Shown: positions 1 through 8,860, counted from the stretch's first letter. The stretch is DNA of 64,000 bases from Shewanella waksmanii ATCC BAA-643 (GCF_000518805.1 NZ_JAEH01000006.1:62001-126000); one strand, 5' to 3'. Program-made: numbers and translations. The notes: generated by a model from the sequence alone, not told the origin.

Positions 1-35
1 CAGAACCGCTAAACTCTCGCTGAGTGACTAAATGT

Positions 36-53
36 TTATACTGATTGGTATAA
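36..53. repeat. Short inverted repeat (TTATAC-N6-GTATAA)
   Basis: A perfect 6-bp inverted repeat around a 6-base loop lies just past the stop codon of the rluF-like gene. Similar short palindromes built on TATACCAAT are scattered through Vibrio and Shewanella genomes, so this is probably a dispersed intergenic element, but one copy in the window does not prove that. No T tract follows, so it is not a convincing terminator. The rest of positions 1-81 holds no complete gene. Confidence 0.35.
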
Positions 54-81
54 CCCATCGGGCGCTGCACAGCCTAGTCCA

Positions 82-783
82 TTAACCTTTGAGCGCAGTA
101 ATCTCTGTCGCAGTCAGCGGTCGCATTTCACCTGCGGCCAAATCGCCAAGTTGCAGTGATTCAATGGTCACTCGTTTGAGATCAATAACCTGATAGCCCA
201 GTGCTTGGCTCATTCGGCGTATTTGCCGGTTGAGCCCTTGAGTTAAGGTGATGCTAAAACGGTCTTCATCCGTTGCTGCGACCGTGCAGGGGAGGGTGGT
301 GATATCTTTGTAACTGACCCCTTGCGCCATCAACTGACAAAAGTCGTCGTCAAGGGGGCGGTTAACTTGAACAAGGTAGTGCTTTTTATGGGCAAAGCTT
401 GGGTGCATCAAACGCTGGGTGAGTTCACCGTCATTGGTCAGTAGTAGTAATCCGTGGGAGTCTTTGTCTAGGCGGCCAACAGGATAGAGACGTGGCGCGG
501 GCGGCAGAAAGTGTATCAGGCTAGCAGGATTATCTGGGAGCAAGCGGCTATCAATGCCTACGGGCTTATGGAAGGCGTAATAGTGCGGCGATTCAATGGC
601 AGCTATGGGCTCACCATCAAAGAGTATGACTTGCAGGCATTGGCGCTGATCTTGATCTAGGCTTATGGTGTCGATATGGTTGGCGATGCGGCCATCGATA
701 TTAATTCGGCCATCACGGATAAATCGCGTTGCGGCGCGCCGTGAGCATAGTCCGGTAAGCGCAAGGTATTTGGCTAGTCGCAT
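82..783 (-). CDS. rluF: RluF-like 23S rRNA pseudouridine synthase
   Basis: This 233-aa protein belongs to the RsuA/RluB/E/F branch of pseudouridine synthases, which isomerise uridine in ribosomal RNA. An N-terminal S4-type RNA-binding segment (RLAKYLALTGLCSRR, about residues 2-16) precedes the catalytic domain. That domain contains KPVGI, the active-site motif GRLDKDSHGLLLLTND with its catalytic Asp, and the late family motif GLNRQIRRM. The DKDSHGL block and GLNRQIRRMSQALGY match the RluF subgroup better than RluB or RluE, but I assign the exact target uridine only by resemblance. It lacks the basic C-terminal tail of E. coli RluF (about 290 aa). The start is the ATG at 783. Confidence 0.8.
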   Translation of the reverse strand: MRLAKYLALTGLCSRRAATRFIRDGRINIDGRIANHIDTISLDQDQRQCLQVILFDGEPIAAIESPHYYAFHKPVGIDSRLLPDNPASLIHFLPPAPRLYPVGRLDKDSHGLLLLTNDGELTQRLMHPSFAHKKHYLVQVNRPLDDDFCQLMAQGVSYKDITTLPCTVAATDEDRFSITLTQGLNRQIRRMSQALGYQVIDLKRVTIESLQLGDLAAGEMRPLTATEITALKG

Positions 784-808
784 AGCAACAAGTTGTCGCC
801 TTTAGTTA

Positions 809-1489
809 TTACAGCGCAGGCTGCTGTAGCGTGTGGGTCAATTTCTTAATGGTCAATGCTAACATTAAACACCACAACATAGTGAGGTTAGTTTGGCCCC
901 ACATATTAATTGCCACGTAGCAATTTTCCCCGGTTTGTGGGATGCAGGCATCAAAGTCTAAGGTCTGCCAATTGAGTTGAAAAACTAGCCCCAATGCACT
1001 GGCAAGCCCTAATGAGCTAATGAAAAATAGGCGCTTTGAGCAGATCTCTTTATGGTTAATTCGCGCCGCTAAGGTTAAAAAATGCAGAATTACGGTGCCA
1101 AGTAAAAAACTAGTAGAGGACAGGCGATGTTCGCTGAGGTAGTTGATTGGAAATACGCCCATCAAGATAATTGAGCCACCAACCCAGAGTCCGGCAAACG
1201 ATATATAGAGGCCAAAATGCCCTAGTTTAAGTAAAAATAAGCCGTACATGGCCAACAAGATGCATAAACCCGCGACAATTAACGCCATGTTATACACATA
1301 AGCCAGCGGTGTGCGCATATAATCGCCTAAAAAGTCGGCCCGTAGTGCAAATACCGCTGGACCTATTTCTTGATATTGGGCCCATACACAAATTGAGATA
1401 CCGGTCGCTGAGACTATGGCACCACCAAAAATCATCCAGATAACCAGTTTGTGTAGGTCAGTATTGATCGGTTGCTGTGCCAGCTGCAT
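809..1489 (-). CDS. DUF998-like multipass membrane protein
   Basis: A 226-aa hydrophobic protein with about six predicted membrane segments, at roughly residues 15-36, 60-84, 88-112, 122-140, 153-172 and 195-215. The segment GVFPINYLSEHRLSST after the third helix resembles the conserved loop of DUF998 membrane proteins, which have no established function. The assignment rests on that motif and the helix pattern only. The ATG at 1489 follows a GGGAG ribosome-binding site four bases upstream. It lies downstream of the metT-like gene on the same strand but is separated from it by a terminator, so it is probably its own unit. Confidence 0.6.
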   Translation of the reverse strand: MQLAQQPINTDLHKLVIWMIFGGAIVSATGISICVWAQYQEIGPAVFALRADFLGDYMRTPLAYVYNMALIVAGLCILLAMYGLFLLKLGHFGLYISFAGLWVGGSIILMGVFPINYLSEHRLSSTSFLLGTVILHFLTLAARINHKEICSKRLFFISSLGLASALGLVFQLNWQTLDFDACIPQTGENCYVAINMWGQTNLTMLWCLMLALTIKKLTHTLQQPAL

Positions 1490-1511
1490 AGGGCTCCCAT
1501 TAATCAGGCAA

Positions 1512-1543
1512 TAAAAAAGGAGTGCATGGTGAGTGCTCTCCTT
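1512..1543 (-). terminator. Rho-independent terminator after the metT-like gene
   Basis: Read on the minus strand, AAGGAG and CTCCTT form a six-base stem, extended by GCA/TGC across one mismatch, followed directly by a run of six T. It lies about 110 bases beyond the metT-like stop codon and points the right way to end that transcript. Confidence 0.65.
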
Positions 1544-1649
1544 CTCCGTCCCCGCCTGTAATGGGCAAGTTAGCTATCCTTATCTCAGCTAGTGTATGCC
1601 ATAACTAGGCGATTACCAACATGTTGATAACAATTTGCGTAAATAGTTA

Positions 1650-2996
1650 TCAGTGAGTACGTTTCCGCAGTATCACAATAGAAATGGCGACAACAGCAAG
1701 AATCATGCAGTACCAAGCGTGAGTTACGGCTTCAAGCGGACTAATACTGAAGGTTGATGCAATCAGTAATGCCTGCGCACCGTAAGGAATTAAGCCTTGA
1801 ATAATACAAGAGAATATATCCAAAATACTGGCTGCGCGTTTCGGCGTGACTTGGTGCTTTTGCGCTAACTCTTTGGCGATGTCACCTGTTACAACAATCG
1901 ATACGGTGTTGTTCGCTACGCAAGTATTGGTCATTGCAACAATGCCAGCCATGCCAAGCTCAGAAGCACGAGTTGATGCTTCGCCTTTAGCCTTAGAAAA
2001 CTTAGTGATCAGTTTTTCTATTTGTTGACTCACAAACGCTAAGCCACCTTGCTGCTGCATGAGCGCCGCGAGGCCACCTACTAGCATTGAGAGTATGAAG
2101 ATCTCCTGCATGTTGGTAAAACCGGCATAGATATCTTGACCAAACTGAATCACACCGTAATCCATGGTGAACAAACCGGTAATCCCAGCAAGTAAAATAC
2201 CTACCGTGAGCACTACAAATACGTTAAGGCCGGCAACAGCTAAGAACAAAATGGTCAAGTAAGGGATCACTTTAATAAAGTCTATCTCTTGTGCGGCGAC
2301 TTCAGCTTGGCCTTGACCAGCTAAGGTAAACACGATGAGAGTAATGATCGATGCTGGAATGGCAAAAATAAGGTTTTCTCTAAACTTGTCTTTCATTTCA
2401 CAACCCTGAGTACGGGTTGAGGCAATGGTGGTGTCGGAAATAATTGATAAGTTGTCACCAAATAATGCCCCTGAAATCACTGCGCCGGCCATAACGGCAA
2501 GGCCTATTTCTGCTTCAGTTGCGACGCCAAGCGCAATGGGTGCGACTGCTGCAATGGTACCCATTGAGGTCCCCATTGCGGTGGCAATGAAGGCGGCAAT
2601 CACAAAGAAACCTGGCAGTAGTAAACTTGATGGTACCAGTGATAAACCTAGGGCAACGGTAGCATCAACACCGCCAGTGGCTTTGGCAACAGAAGCAAAT
2701 GCACCAGCTAACAGATAGATAAGACACATTGCGATGATATTGCTATGGCCAATTCCACCGATAAAGGTTTCGATACTCTGATTAAGCTTTTGCTTTGACA
2801 GTAAGATTCCTAAGATGATTGCCGGCAATATCGCGACCACACTGGGTAGTTGATAGAAGGCAAAGTCTACCCCTTGGCTTTGGAAGTAGACTCCGGCACC
2901 AATGAATAAAGTCAAAAATAAAAATAACGGTAATAGGGCGATAAACGATGGGCTTACTTTGTTGCTCGCCGATGAGGTCGTGGTTGAAGTTGTCAA
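1650..2996 (-). CDS. metT: NhaC-family transporter, probable methionine permease MetT
   Basis: A 448-aa, roughly 11-helix membrane protein of the NhaC family. The family block GALFGDNLSIISDTTIAST lies near residue 180 and a second conserved loop (TNTCVANNTVSIVVTGD) near residue 357. NhaC proteins are usually called Na+/H+ antiporters, but one branch (MetT) is a methionine transporter controlled by methionine regulons. Here five consecutive 8-bp units at 3104-3143, two of them perfect AGACGTCT MetJ boxes, lie 108 bases upstream of the start, which strongly favours methionine uptake. Translation most likely begins at the TTG at 2996, since the next in-frame ATG is about 90 residues in and would remove the first helices. 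Confidence 0.75.
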   Translation of the reverse strand: MTTSTTTSSASNKVSPSFIALLPLFLFLTLFIGAGVYFQSQGVDFAFYQLPSVVAILPAIILGILLSKQKLNQSIETFIGGIGHSNIIAMCLIYLLAGAFASVAKATGGVDATVALGLSLVPSSLLLPGFFVIAAFIATAMGTSMGTIAAVAPIALGVATEAEIGLAVMAGAVISGALFGDNLSIISDTTIASTRTQGCEMKDKFRENLIFAIPASIITLIVFTLAGQGQAEVAAQEIDFIKVIPYLTILFLAVAGLNVFVVLTVGILLAGITGLFTMDYGVIQFGQDIYAGFTNMQEIFILSMLVGGLAALMQQQGGLAFVSQQIEKLITKFSKAKGEASTRASELGMAGIVAMTNTCVANNTVSIVVTGDIAKELAQKHQVTPKRAASILDIFSCIIQGLIPYGAQALLIASTFSISPLEAVTHAWYCMILAVVAISIVILRKRTH

Positions 2997-3103
2997 AGTG
3001 TTCTCTCTATATTCTAGTCGTGCAAACCATCAGTTCCGCGCCCTCCTTGCAGGAACACATTGTCATTCAATGCAATGGTTCTTGATTATGGGAAGAGCAT
3101 ATG

Positions 3104-3143
3104 AGATTCACAGACGTCTGTCAATTTAGACGTCTAGATGTTT
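3104..3143. promoter_or_regulatory. MetJ operator: tandem met boxes
   Basis: Five adjacent 8-mers can be read: AGATTCAC, AGACGTCT, GTCAATTT, AGACGTCT, AGATGTTT. The second and fourth match the E. coli MetJ consensus AGACGTCT exactly, and the 8-bp periodicity is the diagnostic feature of MetJ operators, which bind one repressor dimer per box with S-adenosylmethionine. It sits between the divergent metT-like gene and the DUF3087 gene and is closer to metT (108 bp) than to the other start (about 200 bp). The rest of the 345-base gap (2997-3341) shows no further recognisable element. Confidence 0.85.
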
Positions 3144-3341
3144 TTACTTCTAATCACCCGCGTGCGCTAATTGTGCGATACATCACGTATCAGTGAACGC
3201 TTATTTAACTCCTAAAGTGCCAACCTCATCAGCAAATAGCAAATCTGTATAACTCTGAGGCTAAGCGTAATCGTTGCTTAATCAAACCCCCACGCTCGTG
3301 GTAACCTTGGCAAATTGAAAATTATCCAATTGAGATATCAA

Positions 3342-3872
3342 GTGAAGTTAATTGCAATAGATAAAGCTTGTTACCGCCAGCGGCTAAATCGTGTGATCGC
3401 GGTATTCATTGCTGCGTTGGCGATTTTATCGCTAGTTTTTGGTGGCTTGCTGATTAGTTGGTTTGGACAAAGCGCCCCAGTAAGCGGTGAGTCCACCGGA
3501 AATTTCCAGTGGAACCTACTAGGAGTCATACTGGCAGCAAGCCTGTGCGGCACCGTGTTATACAGTTTACGCAATCATGAATACTTACAAGAAGTCTATT
3601 ATGTCGCGCGGCTAAAGAGTCTACATAACCGTATTTATCGACAGTTGAAACAGTGGCGACAACGCGCCGAGCAAAATGATAAACAGGCATTGATTGTGCT
3701 GAGCTTTTACTACCAAAGCCAAAAACTGGTGTATTTGCTCGATGATAATACCCTGACACTTGCCAAGCTTGAAGCCGATCTTGCCGCGGTTGAAATGCAA
3801 ATAGCACAGCTGGGGTTAGCGGTGTCCGCCGATGATTTCGTTGAGTTTATGTTGGTTAGTCCGGAGTCCTAA
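3342..3872 (+). CDS. DUF3087 family protein with two membrane helices
   Basis: The protein begins VKLIAIDKACYRQRLNRVI, typical of DUF3087 proteins of Shewanella and Vibrio, whose function is unknown. Two hydrophobic segments follow, at about residues 17-40 and 58-75, then a charged, probably cytoplasmic C-terminal half with helical heptad-like sequence. The GTG at 3342 is preferred over an in-frame TTG nine codons upstream because family members start at this KLI(A/E)IDK block. The stop codon is one base before the gabD start, so the two genes are probably co-transcribed. Confidence 0.7.
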   Translation: MKLIAIDKACYRQRLNRVIAVFIAALAILSLVFGGLLISWFGQSAPVSGESTGNFQWNLLGVILAASLCGTVLYSLRNHEYLQEVYYVARLKSLHNRIYRQLKQWRQRAEQNDKQALIVLSFYYQSQKLVYLLDDNTLTLAKLEADLAAVEMQIAQLGLAVSADDFVEFMLVSPES

Positions 3873-3873
3873 T

Positions 3874-5331
3874 ATGCTAGGTTTACGCAATTCGCGGTTA
3901 TTACAAACTGCTGCCTATATTGATGGTCAGTGGCTGGAGTCCGCGCACAAGTTTGCGGTGTATAACCCTGCTAATGGTCAAGCCATTGCTCAAGTTAGCG
4001 AGACAACTGCCGCGCAAACTGAGCATGCGATCGTTGCAGCCAAAGGCGCACAACTGCACTGGCGGCAACTTAGCGCCAATGAACGCTGCCGCTTATTGCG
4101 CCGTTGGCATGAATTGATTATTGCCAATCAAGACGACCTAGCCAGATTATTGACCTTAGAGCAAGGTAAGCCGTTGGCCGAAGCTAAGGGTGAAATTCAC
4201 TATGGGGCAGCCTTTATCGAGTGGTTTGCTGAAGAAGGCAAGCGTTTGTATGGTGACACCATTGCCGCGCCAGGTGCGGATAAGCGTATTACGGTCATCA
4301 AACAACCTGTTGGCGTGGTGAGCGCAATCACGCCATGGAACTTTCCTAATGCGATGATTGCACGTAAAGCTGCAGCGGCATTGGCTGCGGGTTGTACATT
4401 TGTGGTTAAACCATCGCCTTTAACACCTTTATCGGCGTTGGCACTGGCGGAGCTGGCGCAGCAAGCAGGGATTCCTGCTGGGGTGTTCAATGTGGTGGTC
4501 GCTGAGCAGGCCCAGGCGATTGGAGAGGTATTAACCCAACACAGTGACGTGGCAAAGTTCACTTTTACTGGCTCGACCCAGGTCGGCAAACTTTTGTCGG
4601 CGCAATGTGCCAGTGGCGTCAAGCGGGTGTCGATGGAGTTAGGAGGCAATGCGCCATTTATTGTTTTTGATGATGCCGATATTGAAGCGGCGGTTGCGGG
4701 TGTCATGGCTGCAAAGTTTCGCAATGCGGGACAAACTTGTGTCAGTGTTAACCGTATTTATGTGCATCGCGATGTTGCATCAGCGTTCCAGCAACAGCTG
4801 CTACAGCAAACTGCCAATCTAACTGTGGGTGACGGCTTGGATAGTCGCACTAATATCGGTCCTTTGATTTCGACTCAAGCTAAGGCGCAAATAATTGATT
4901 GGGTGCAACAGAGTCTCGACATGGGCGCAAAACTGGCGTTGGGGCAAATACCGGCAAAGGATGACTGTCAGTTCCTGTCGCCCTGTGTGCTAACTGATGT
5001 GAGTGAAACCATGCCAGTGATGTGCAATGAAGTGTTCGGGCCTATCGCATCCATTAGCGTATTTGACACCGAACAGCAAGTGATCGCACTGGCCAATGCC
5101 ACTGAATACGGTTTAGCCGCTTATTTTTATAGCCGTGACATAGGCCGAATTTACCGCGTCTCTGAAGCATTAGAGTTTGGTATGGTAGGAATTAATGAGG
5201 GCATAATATCTAACGCAGCAGCACCTTTTGGCGGGGTTAAACAGTCAGGTCATGGTCGTGAAGGCTCCAAGTATGGCCTTGATGATTACACCGACATTAA
5301 GTACTTGTGCTTGGGTGGAATAGATAGCTAA
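3874..5331 (+). CDS. gabD: NAD(P)-dependent succinate-semialdehyde dehydrogenase
   Basis: A 485-aa aldehyde dehydrogenase matching GabD in length (E. coli 482 aa) and motifs. These are the cofactor-binding TPWNFP segment near residue 155, the glycine motif FTGSTQVGK, the general-base Glu in ELGGNAPFIV, and the catalytic Cys in FRNAGQTCVSVNRIYV. The GabD-typical ending GREGSKYGLDDYTDIKY is also present. It oxidises succinate semialdehyde to succinate, the last step of 4-aminobutyrate breakdown. The ATG at 3874 has a GGAG site and lies one base after the DUF3087 stop. No gabT lies next to it, so its metabolic partner is elsewhere. Confidence 0.9.
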   Translation: MLGLRNSRLLQTAAYIDGQWLESAHKFAVYNPANGQAIAQVSETTAAQTEHAIVAAKGAQLHWRQLSANERCRLLRRWHELIIANQDDLARLLTLEQGKPLAEAKGEIHYGAAFIEWFAEEGKRLYGDTIAAPGADKRITVIKQPVGVVSAITPWNFPNAMIARKAAAALAAGCTFVVKPSPLTPLSALALAELAQQAGIPAGVFNVVVAEQAQAIGEVLTQHSDVAKFTFTGSTQVGKLLSAQCASGVKRVSMELGGNAPFIVFDDADIEAAVAGVMAAKFRNAGQTCVSVNRIYVHRDVASAFQQQLLQQTANLTVGDGLDSRTNIGPLISTQAKAQIIDWVQQSLDMGAKLALGQIPAKDDCQFLSPCVLTDVSETMPVMCNEVFGPIASISVFDTEQQVIALANATEYGLAAYFYSRDIGRIYRVSEALEFGMVGINEGIISNAAAPFGGVKQSGHGREGSKYGLDDYTDIKYLCLGGIDS

Positions 5332-5471
5332 ATTAAAGCGTTAATAAACGTTACTGGGCGGTAGTAATACGTCAAAATTGGCGTATTATCTGTGTCAGGT
5401 TGAGCGCCGCTTTAAGGGAGCTAATTCCCTTAGCTAGGCTGTGACATTGAAAGATCTTATAAGGCTAAGTT

Positions 5472-6260
5472 TTGGAACATTTTATTTGGAATATTGACCC
5501 GGTATTGTTTTCATTTATGGGGCTAACCGTACATTGGTATGGCGCCTTATTCGCAGTTGCGATAGCCAGCGGCTATCAAGTGATGAAACGCATTTACATC
5601 AGCGAAAAACTTGATGTTGAGTCACTGGATAACTTGCTGATCTATTGTGTGGTCGGGATTATTGTCGGTGCCCGATTAGCTCATGTGCTGTTTTATGACC
5701 CTGCCTATTACTTTGCTAATCCGGGTAAGATTATTGCCATATGGGAAGGCGGGTTGGCGAGCCATGGTGGTGGTTTAGGGGCAATATTGGCCCTTTATTA
5801 TTACCATCGTAAAGTCAAAATGCCGTTTTTGTTTTTATTAGATCGTTTAGCGATAGCCACGGCAATATTTGGCTTTTTTGTACGGATGGCCAATTTTGTG
5901 AATTCTGAAATTTTAGGCGTGCAAACCGATGTGCCATGGGCAATCGTGTTTGAGCGAGTGGATTTGTTGCCGCGACATCCAGCACAGTTATATGAAGCAA
6001 TTGCCTACTTACTGATTTTTGTTAGCTTGGCTATGCTATTTAAAATGACTGAAATGAAGCGCCGTTACGGGGCGATATTTGGACTGTTTTTGGTCTTGGT
6101 GTTCAGCTCACGCTTTGTCATCGAAATGGTCAAAGTCAAACAAGCTGTGTATGCCGATGAATGGACTTTTAGCGCGGGACAACTGCTGAGTATTCCTTTC
6201 TTATTGGTGGGCGTAGTGCTATTAGCTCGCGCTTATATGGCTAAGCCATCGCAGGCATAG
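5472..6260 (+). CDS. lgt: Prolipoprotein diacylglyceryl transferase, Bacteroidetes-like type
   Basis: A 262-aa, seven-helix membrane enzyme of the Lgt family, which transfers diacylglycerol from phosphatidylglycerol to the lipobox Cys of prolipoproteins. Recognisable are the N-terminal VHWYGALFAVAI helix, WEGGLASHGGGLG with the conserved His, RMANFVNSE (counterpart of the RxGNFxNxE signature, with Gly replaced by Ala), PRHPAQLYEA and a C-terminal Arg in SSRFVIEM. From memory, the SEILGVQTDVPWAIVF stretch and overall spacing resemble Bacteroidetes Lgt more than the usual gammaproteobacterial enzyme, so this may be a second, transferred copy. Start is TTG at 5472 with AAGG seven bases upstream. 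Confidence 0.82.
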   Translation: MEHFIWNIDPVLFSFMGLTVHWYGALFAVAIASGYQVMKRIYISEKLDVESLDNLLIYCVVGIIVGARLAHVLFYDPAYYFANPGKIIAIWEGGLASHGGGLGAILALYYYHRKVKMPFLFLLDRLAIATAIFGFFVRMANFVNSEILGVQTDVPWAIVFERVDLLPRHPAQLYEAIAYLLIFVSLAMLFKMTEMKRRYGAIFGLFLVLVFSSRFVIEMVKVKQAVYADEWTFSAGQLLSIPFLLVGVVLLARAYMAKPSQA

Positions 6261-6340
6261 TCATATAGACAGCATTGCTTGAACAGTAGCGCTTTCGCTG
6301 ATTGTACAAACCGGTGAAAGTGGCACCAAAGGTTAGATAA

Positions 6341-6366
6341 AAGCTCAGCATTGGCTGAGCTTTTTG
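6341..6366 (+). terminator. Rho-independent terminator after lgt
   Basis: A nine-base stem AAGCTCAGC/GCTGAGCTT with a four-base loop is followed by a T run, 80 bases after the lgt stop codon. Confidence 0.8.
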
Positions 6367-6533
6367 TTATAGCTAAATGCTATATTTAACACTAATCTAA
6401 GGTTAAAGTGTTATAATTTTTGATGTTACAGCATGATTAGTTGTAATACCTTTCAGCTTAAATCTTTTCCAATAAACTAAACTAGTCTTTTCTTTTGCCC
6501 TAATTGAGGTGGCAGAACTTATATGAGGTGTTG

Positions 6534-7719
6534 ATGACATACGAAATAATCTTACTGGGTGTGGCGATTTTAGTGGCAGTTGGCATATTGCTGCATCACC
6601 CATCGAAGACCTTAGGCATTCCATCACTACTTATTTTTATGGGGGGTGGGCCTAGGGCTAGGCAATGGTGAGTTTAATTTCGTTTACGATAACCTGGCAT
6701 TGACATCAACGGTAGGGGCCATTGCACTTAATATCATTGTGTTTGTAGGGGGCATCAATACGTCAACGCAAAGTATTAAGCTGGCCTATAAAGAGGGAGG
6801 CATGCTGGCAACATTTGGGGTGTTGTTCACCACCGTAAGCTTAGCTGCGCTGCTGCACTTCATACTGGGCTGGGAGCTGATCACTTGCTTGTTGTTTGCT
6901 GCGATAGTCTCATCTACCGATGCTGCGGCGGTGTTTTCGATTTTAGAGTCCAAAAAACTGAAATTGAAAGAGCAAACTGATACCGTGCTTGAGTTTGAAT
7001 CTGCTACCAATGACCCGGTGGCGTTAGTGATGGTGACTATTCTTACCGCTATCGCATTAGCCCCTTCAGAGGTTGTGTCATACAGCGCAATATCTATCAC
7101 TCTCGCGCAGCAAATATTCGTCGGAATTGTGTTTGCTTATTTAATTGGTAAGTTAGCGGTCTATTTACTTAACCACGTTAAGCTTGAAGAATATGGCCTT
7201 ATTCCAGTATTTATTCTGGCCAGTTTTATTATTGCAGCATATGGCAGTGAGCTCTTAGGCGGTAATATTTTGATCGCCTCTTATGTGGTGGGGGTTGTCA
7301 TCGGCAATGGCATTAGTCGCGGTGGTGAAGTATCTAAACACTTCTTTAATAGCTTGTCTTGGCTAGCCCAGTCGTTGATGTTCATTATTCTCGGCTTGCA
7401 GATTTTCCCACAAACCTTGTTTAACGTATTTATGGTGTCGTTAATACCTGCGGCATTACTGATGTTTGTTGCGCGTCCTTTGGCAGTACAGCTATGTTAC
7501 TTACCTTTTACCCAGGCAAGCTGGAAAAAGCGAATGCTGATTTCAGCTATTGGGCTAAAAGGGGCTACGCCAATAGTGTTTGCGTTAATACCTGCGACCG
7601 CAGGGGTGCCAGGCTCCATTGATATTGTGCACATGGTGTTTTTTATCGTGCTGTTCTCTATTTTATTACAAGGCGCGGCATTGGAGCCATTAGCCAAAAA
7701 ATTAAAACTGGATCAATAG
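6534..7719 (+). pseudogene. NhaP-type cation/proton antiporter, frameshifted at a G run
   Basis: A monovalent cation/proton antiporter of the CPA1/NhaP2 type: about ten helices, with SSTDAAAVFSIL and the transport-site region ESATNDPVAL. The ATG at 6534, with GAGG five bases upstream, encodes the first helix and LGIPSLLIFMGG, then hits a stop at 6666. The rest of the protein is open in another frame from 6646. Removing one base from the six-G run at 6641-6646 joins them into LLIFMGVGLGLGNGEFNF, which is what the family predicts, giving about 394 aa. C-terminal TrkA_C domains of NhaP2 are absent. It may be a decayed gene, a slipped-strand switch, or a sequencing error. A GTG at 6646 could start a truncated product lacking the first helix. 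Confidence 0.75.
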
Positions 7720-7810
7720 GCTTGCGAACTGGGTATGTAAGTGATTTTAAAGTAGGGCATATCTACCATCAGTGACTTGAGCGATTTTATTAAGTTGGCA
7801 GAATAAAATG

Positions 7811-7843
7811 ATTGAGCGAGATGGGTTAATTATCTCGCTCAAT
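7811..7843. terminator. Twelve-base perfect hairpin, probable bidirectional terminator
   Basis: ATTGAGCGAGAT and its exact complement flank a nine-base loop. The hairpin lies 91 bases after the antiporter stop and seven bases beyond the stop of the small minus-strand gene. The minus-strand reading is followed by a T-rich stretch. It probably ends transcription from both sides. Confidence 0.65.
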
Positions 7844-7849
7844 CTGCGG

Positions 7850-8026
7850 TTACTTAATTAAGCAGTACTTCACACCGCCACGATATTCACAGTAACATTC
7901 TCTTGGGTTTTCAGCGCAATATCTTTGCTCCCATTGACCTGGGTTAGCATTTGCACCACTTCCTAATAAAATCCCCATTCCTAAAATGGTCACAGGCCTC
8001 TTTTTAATGTGTCTACATTTAGTCAT
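7850..8026 (-). CDS. Small Cys-rich secreted peptide, 58 aa
   Basis: This short open frame encodes a basic start (KCRHIKKRP), a hydrophobic stretch TILGMGILLGSG and a signal-peptidase-like ANA site near residue 27. The mature part of about 31 residues contains four cysteines (YCAENPRECYCEYRGG...YC). The composition strongly suggests a secreted disulfide-bonded peptide. I do not recognise a family. The ATG at 8026 has no clear ribosome-binding site. A GTG 11 codons later sits behind AAGAGG and would still leave a signal peptide. A strong hairpin follows the stop. Confidence 0.5.
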   Translation of the reverse strand: MTKCRHIKKRPVTILGMGILLGSGANANPGQWEQRYCAENPRECYCEYRGGVKYCLIK

Positions 8027-8319
8027 TAATCATTATATATACTTTGACATTTCTTATTGTTTTATCAGCTCTCAATATAACTATTGAAGGGTCTTTGAAT
8101 TTTCTGAAAGTACATTCGTAGTTTTTGGCTAGTATTCAAGTTTTCTTTATTGATGTTTTAGGGCGCATAGGGAGTGGCAGAGACTTAGTTTTCTTACATA
8201 TGCATCACTTTGTAATGCTTATAGTTGAGCTGTTGATTTTTTGTTGTGAACTTTTCATTATGACTACAATGGCCTGTGCCTTAAAAGGTACGATTATTTA
8301 GCGGATGTAGGTGATGACT

Positions 8320-8856
8320 ATGGCAATAGAAGTAAATACAATCAGCGCTCGCAATCTAGTGATGACGATTGTTATCGCACTTTTGTATTGTTTGGCTGCT
8401 TGGTCATTGCATCAATTTAACAATGTATCTCAATTAGATAGAGCCTTCATTGGCGATAGCTATCAATATGGTACGAGCGACGGCGCAGTCACAACGCAAC
8501 CGCGCCCTGTCAGGTTGGTGGAGGGGGCTACAGATAGCAGTACAGCTACGGAGTTTAACGCAGCTCAAACAACCGCACCTCGCTATGTAGGTCCGGCTAC
8601 CACTCAAAAGAGTCAGCAAAGTAATCAATATAAGTCATTGGCTTTTTTATTGCTGCTTGCCGTGATAACACTTGCAGTTACCGGCCACAACAATAAGCCA
8701 GAATTTGACTATAAGCAGTTGCTACTGAGTGTTCTCACACTCAGTAGTGCAGCCCTTATCAATAACATTTTGATGTTATTGATACCCGCTTTAGGGATAG
8801 GTTTACTGTATGCAAGGCGTTATTTATCGCCTTACTTACGATCTTATTATGGATAA
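8320..8856 (+). CDS. Hypothetical membrane protein, no family recognised
   Basis: About 178 aa. One hydrophobic helix lies at about residues 13-31. A Thr/Gln/Ser-rich, probably disordered stretch of roughly 75 residues follows. The C-terminal part has two or three further hydrophobic segments (LAFLLLLAVITLAVTG; a long one ending LMLLIPALGIGLLYARR). I do not recognise a family. The ATG at 8320 is chosen over the in-frame GTG at 8311 and ATG at 8314 because AGGTGA sits five bases before it. It converges with the HTH gene, four bases separating the two stops. Confidence 0.6.
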   Translation: MAIEVNTISARNLVMTIVIALLYCLAAWSLHQFNNVSQLDRAFIGDSYQYGTSDGAVTTQPRPVRLVEGATDSSTATEFNAAQTTAPRYVGPATTQKSQQSNQYKSLAFLLLLAVITLAVTGHNNKPEFDYKQLLLSVLTLSSAALINNILMLLIPALGIGLLYARRYLSPYLRSYYG

Positions 8857-8860
8857 CCTC

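Larger units (their letters stand above)
7720..8319. other. 600-base gap: hairpin and one small gene
   Basis: Apart from the hairpin at 7811-7843 and the short gene at 7850-8026, this AT-rich stretch shows no coding frame or repeat that I could support. The 290 bases before 8320 presumably carry the promoter of the membrane protein gene. Confidence 0.5.

Noticed and set aside
5413..5430. Hairpin TAAGGGAG/TTCCCTTA between gabD and lgt as terminator
   Set aside because: Stem ends in a G-T pair and no T tract follows; not distinguishable from chance.
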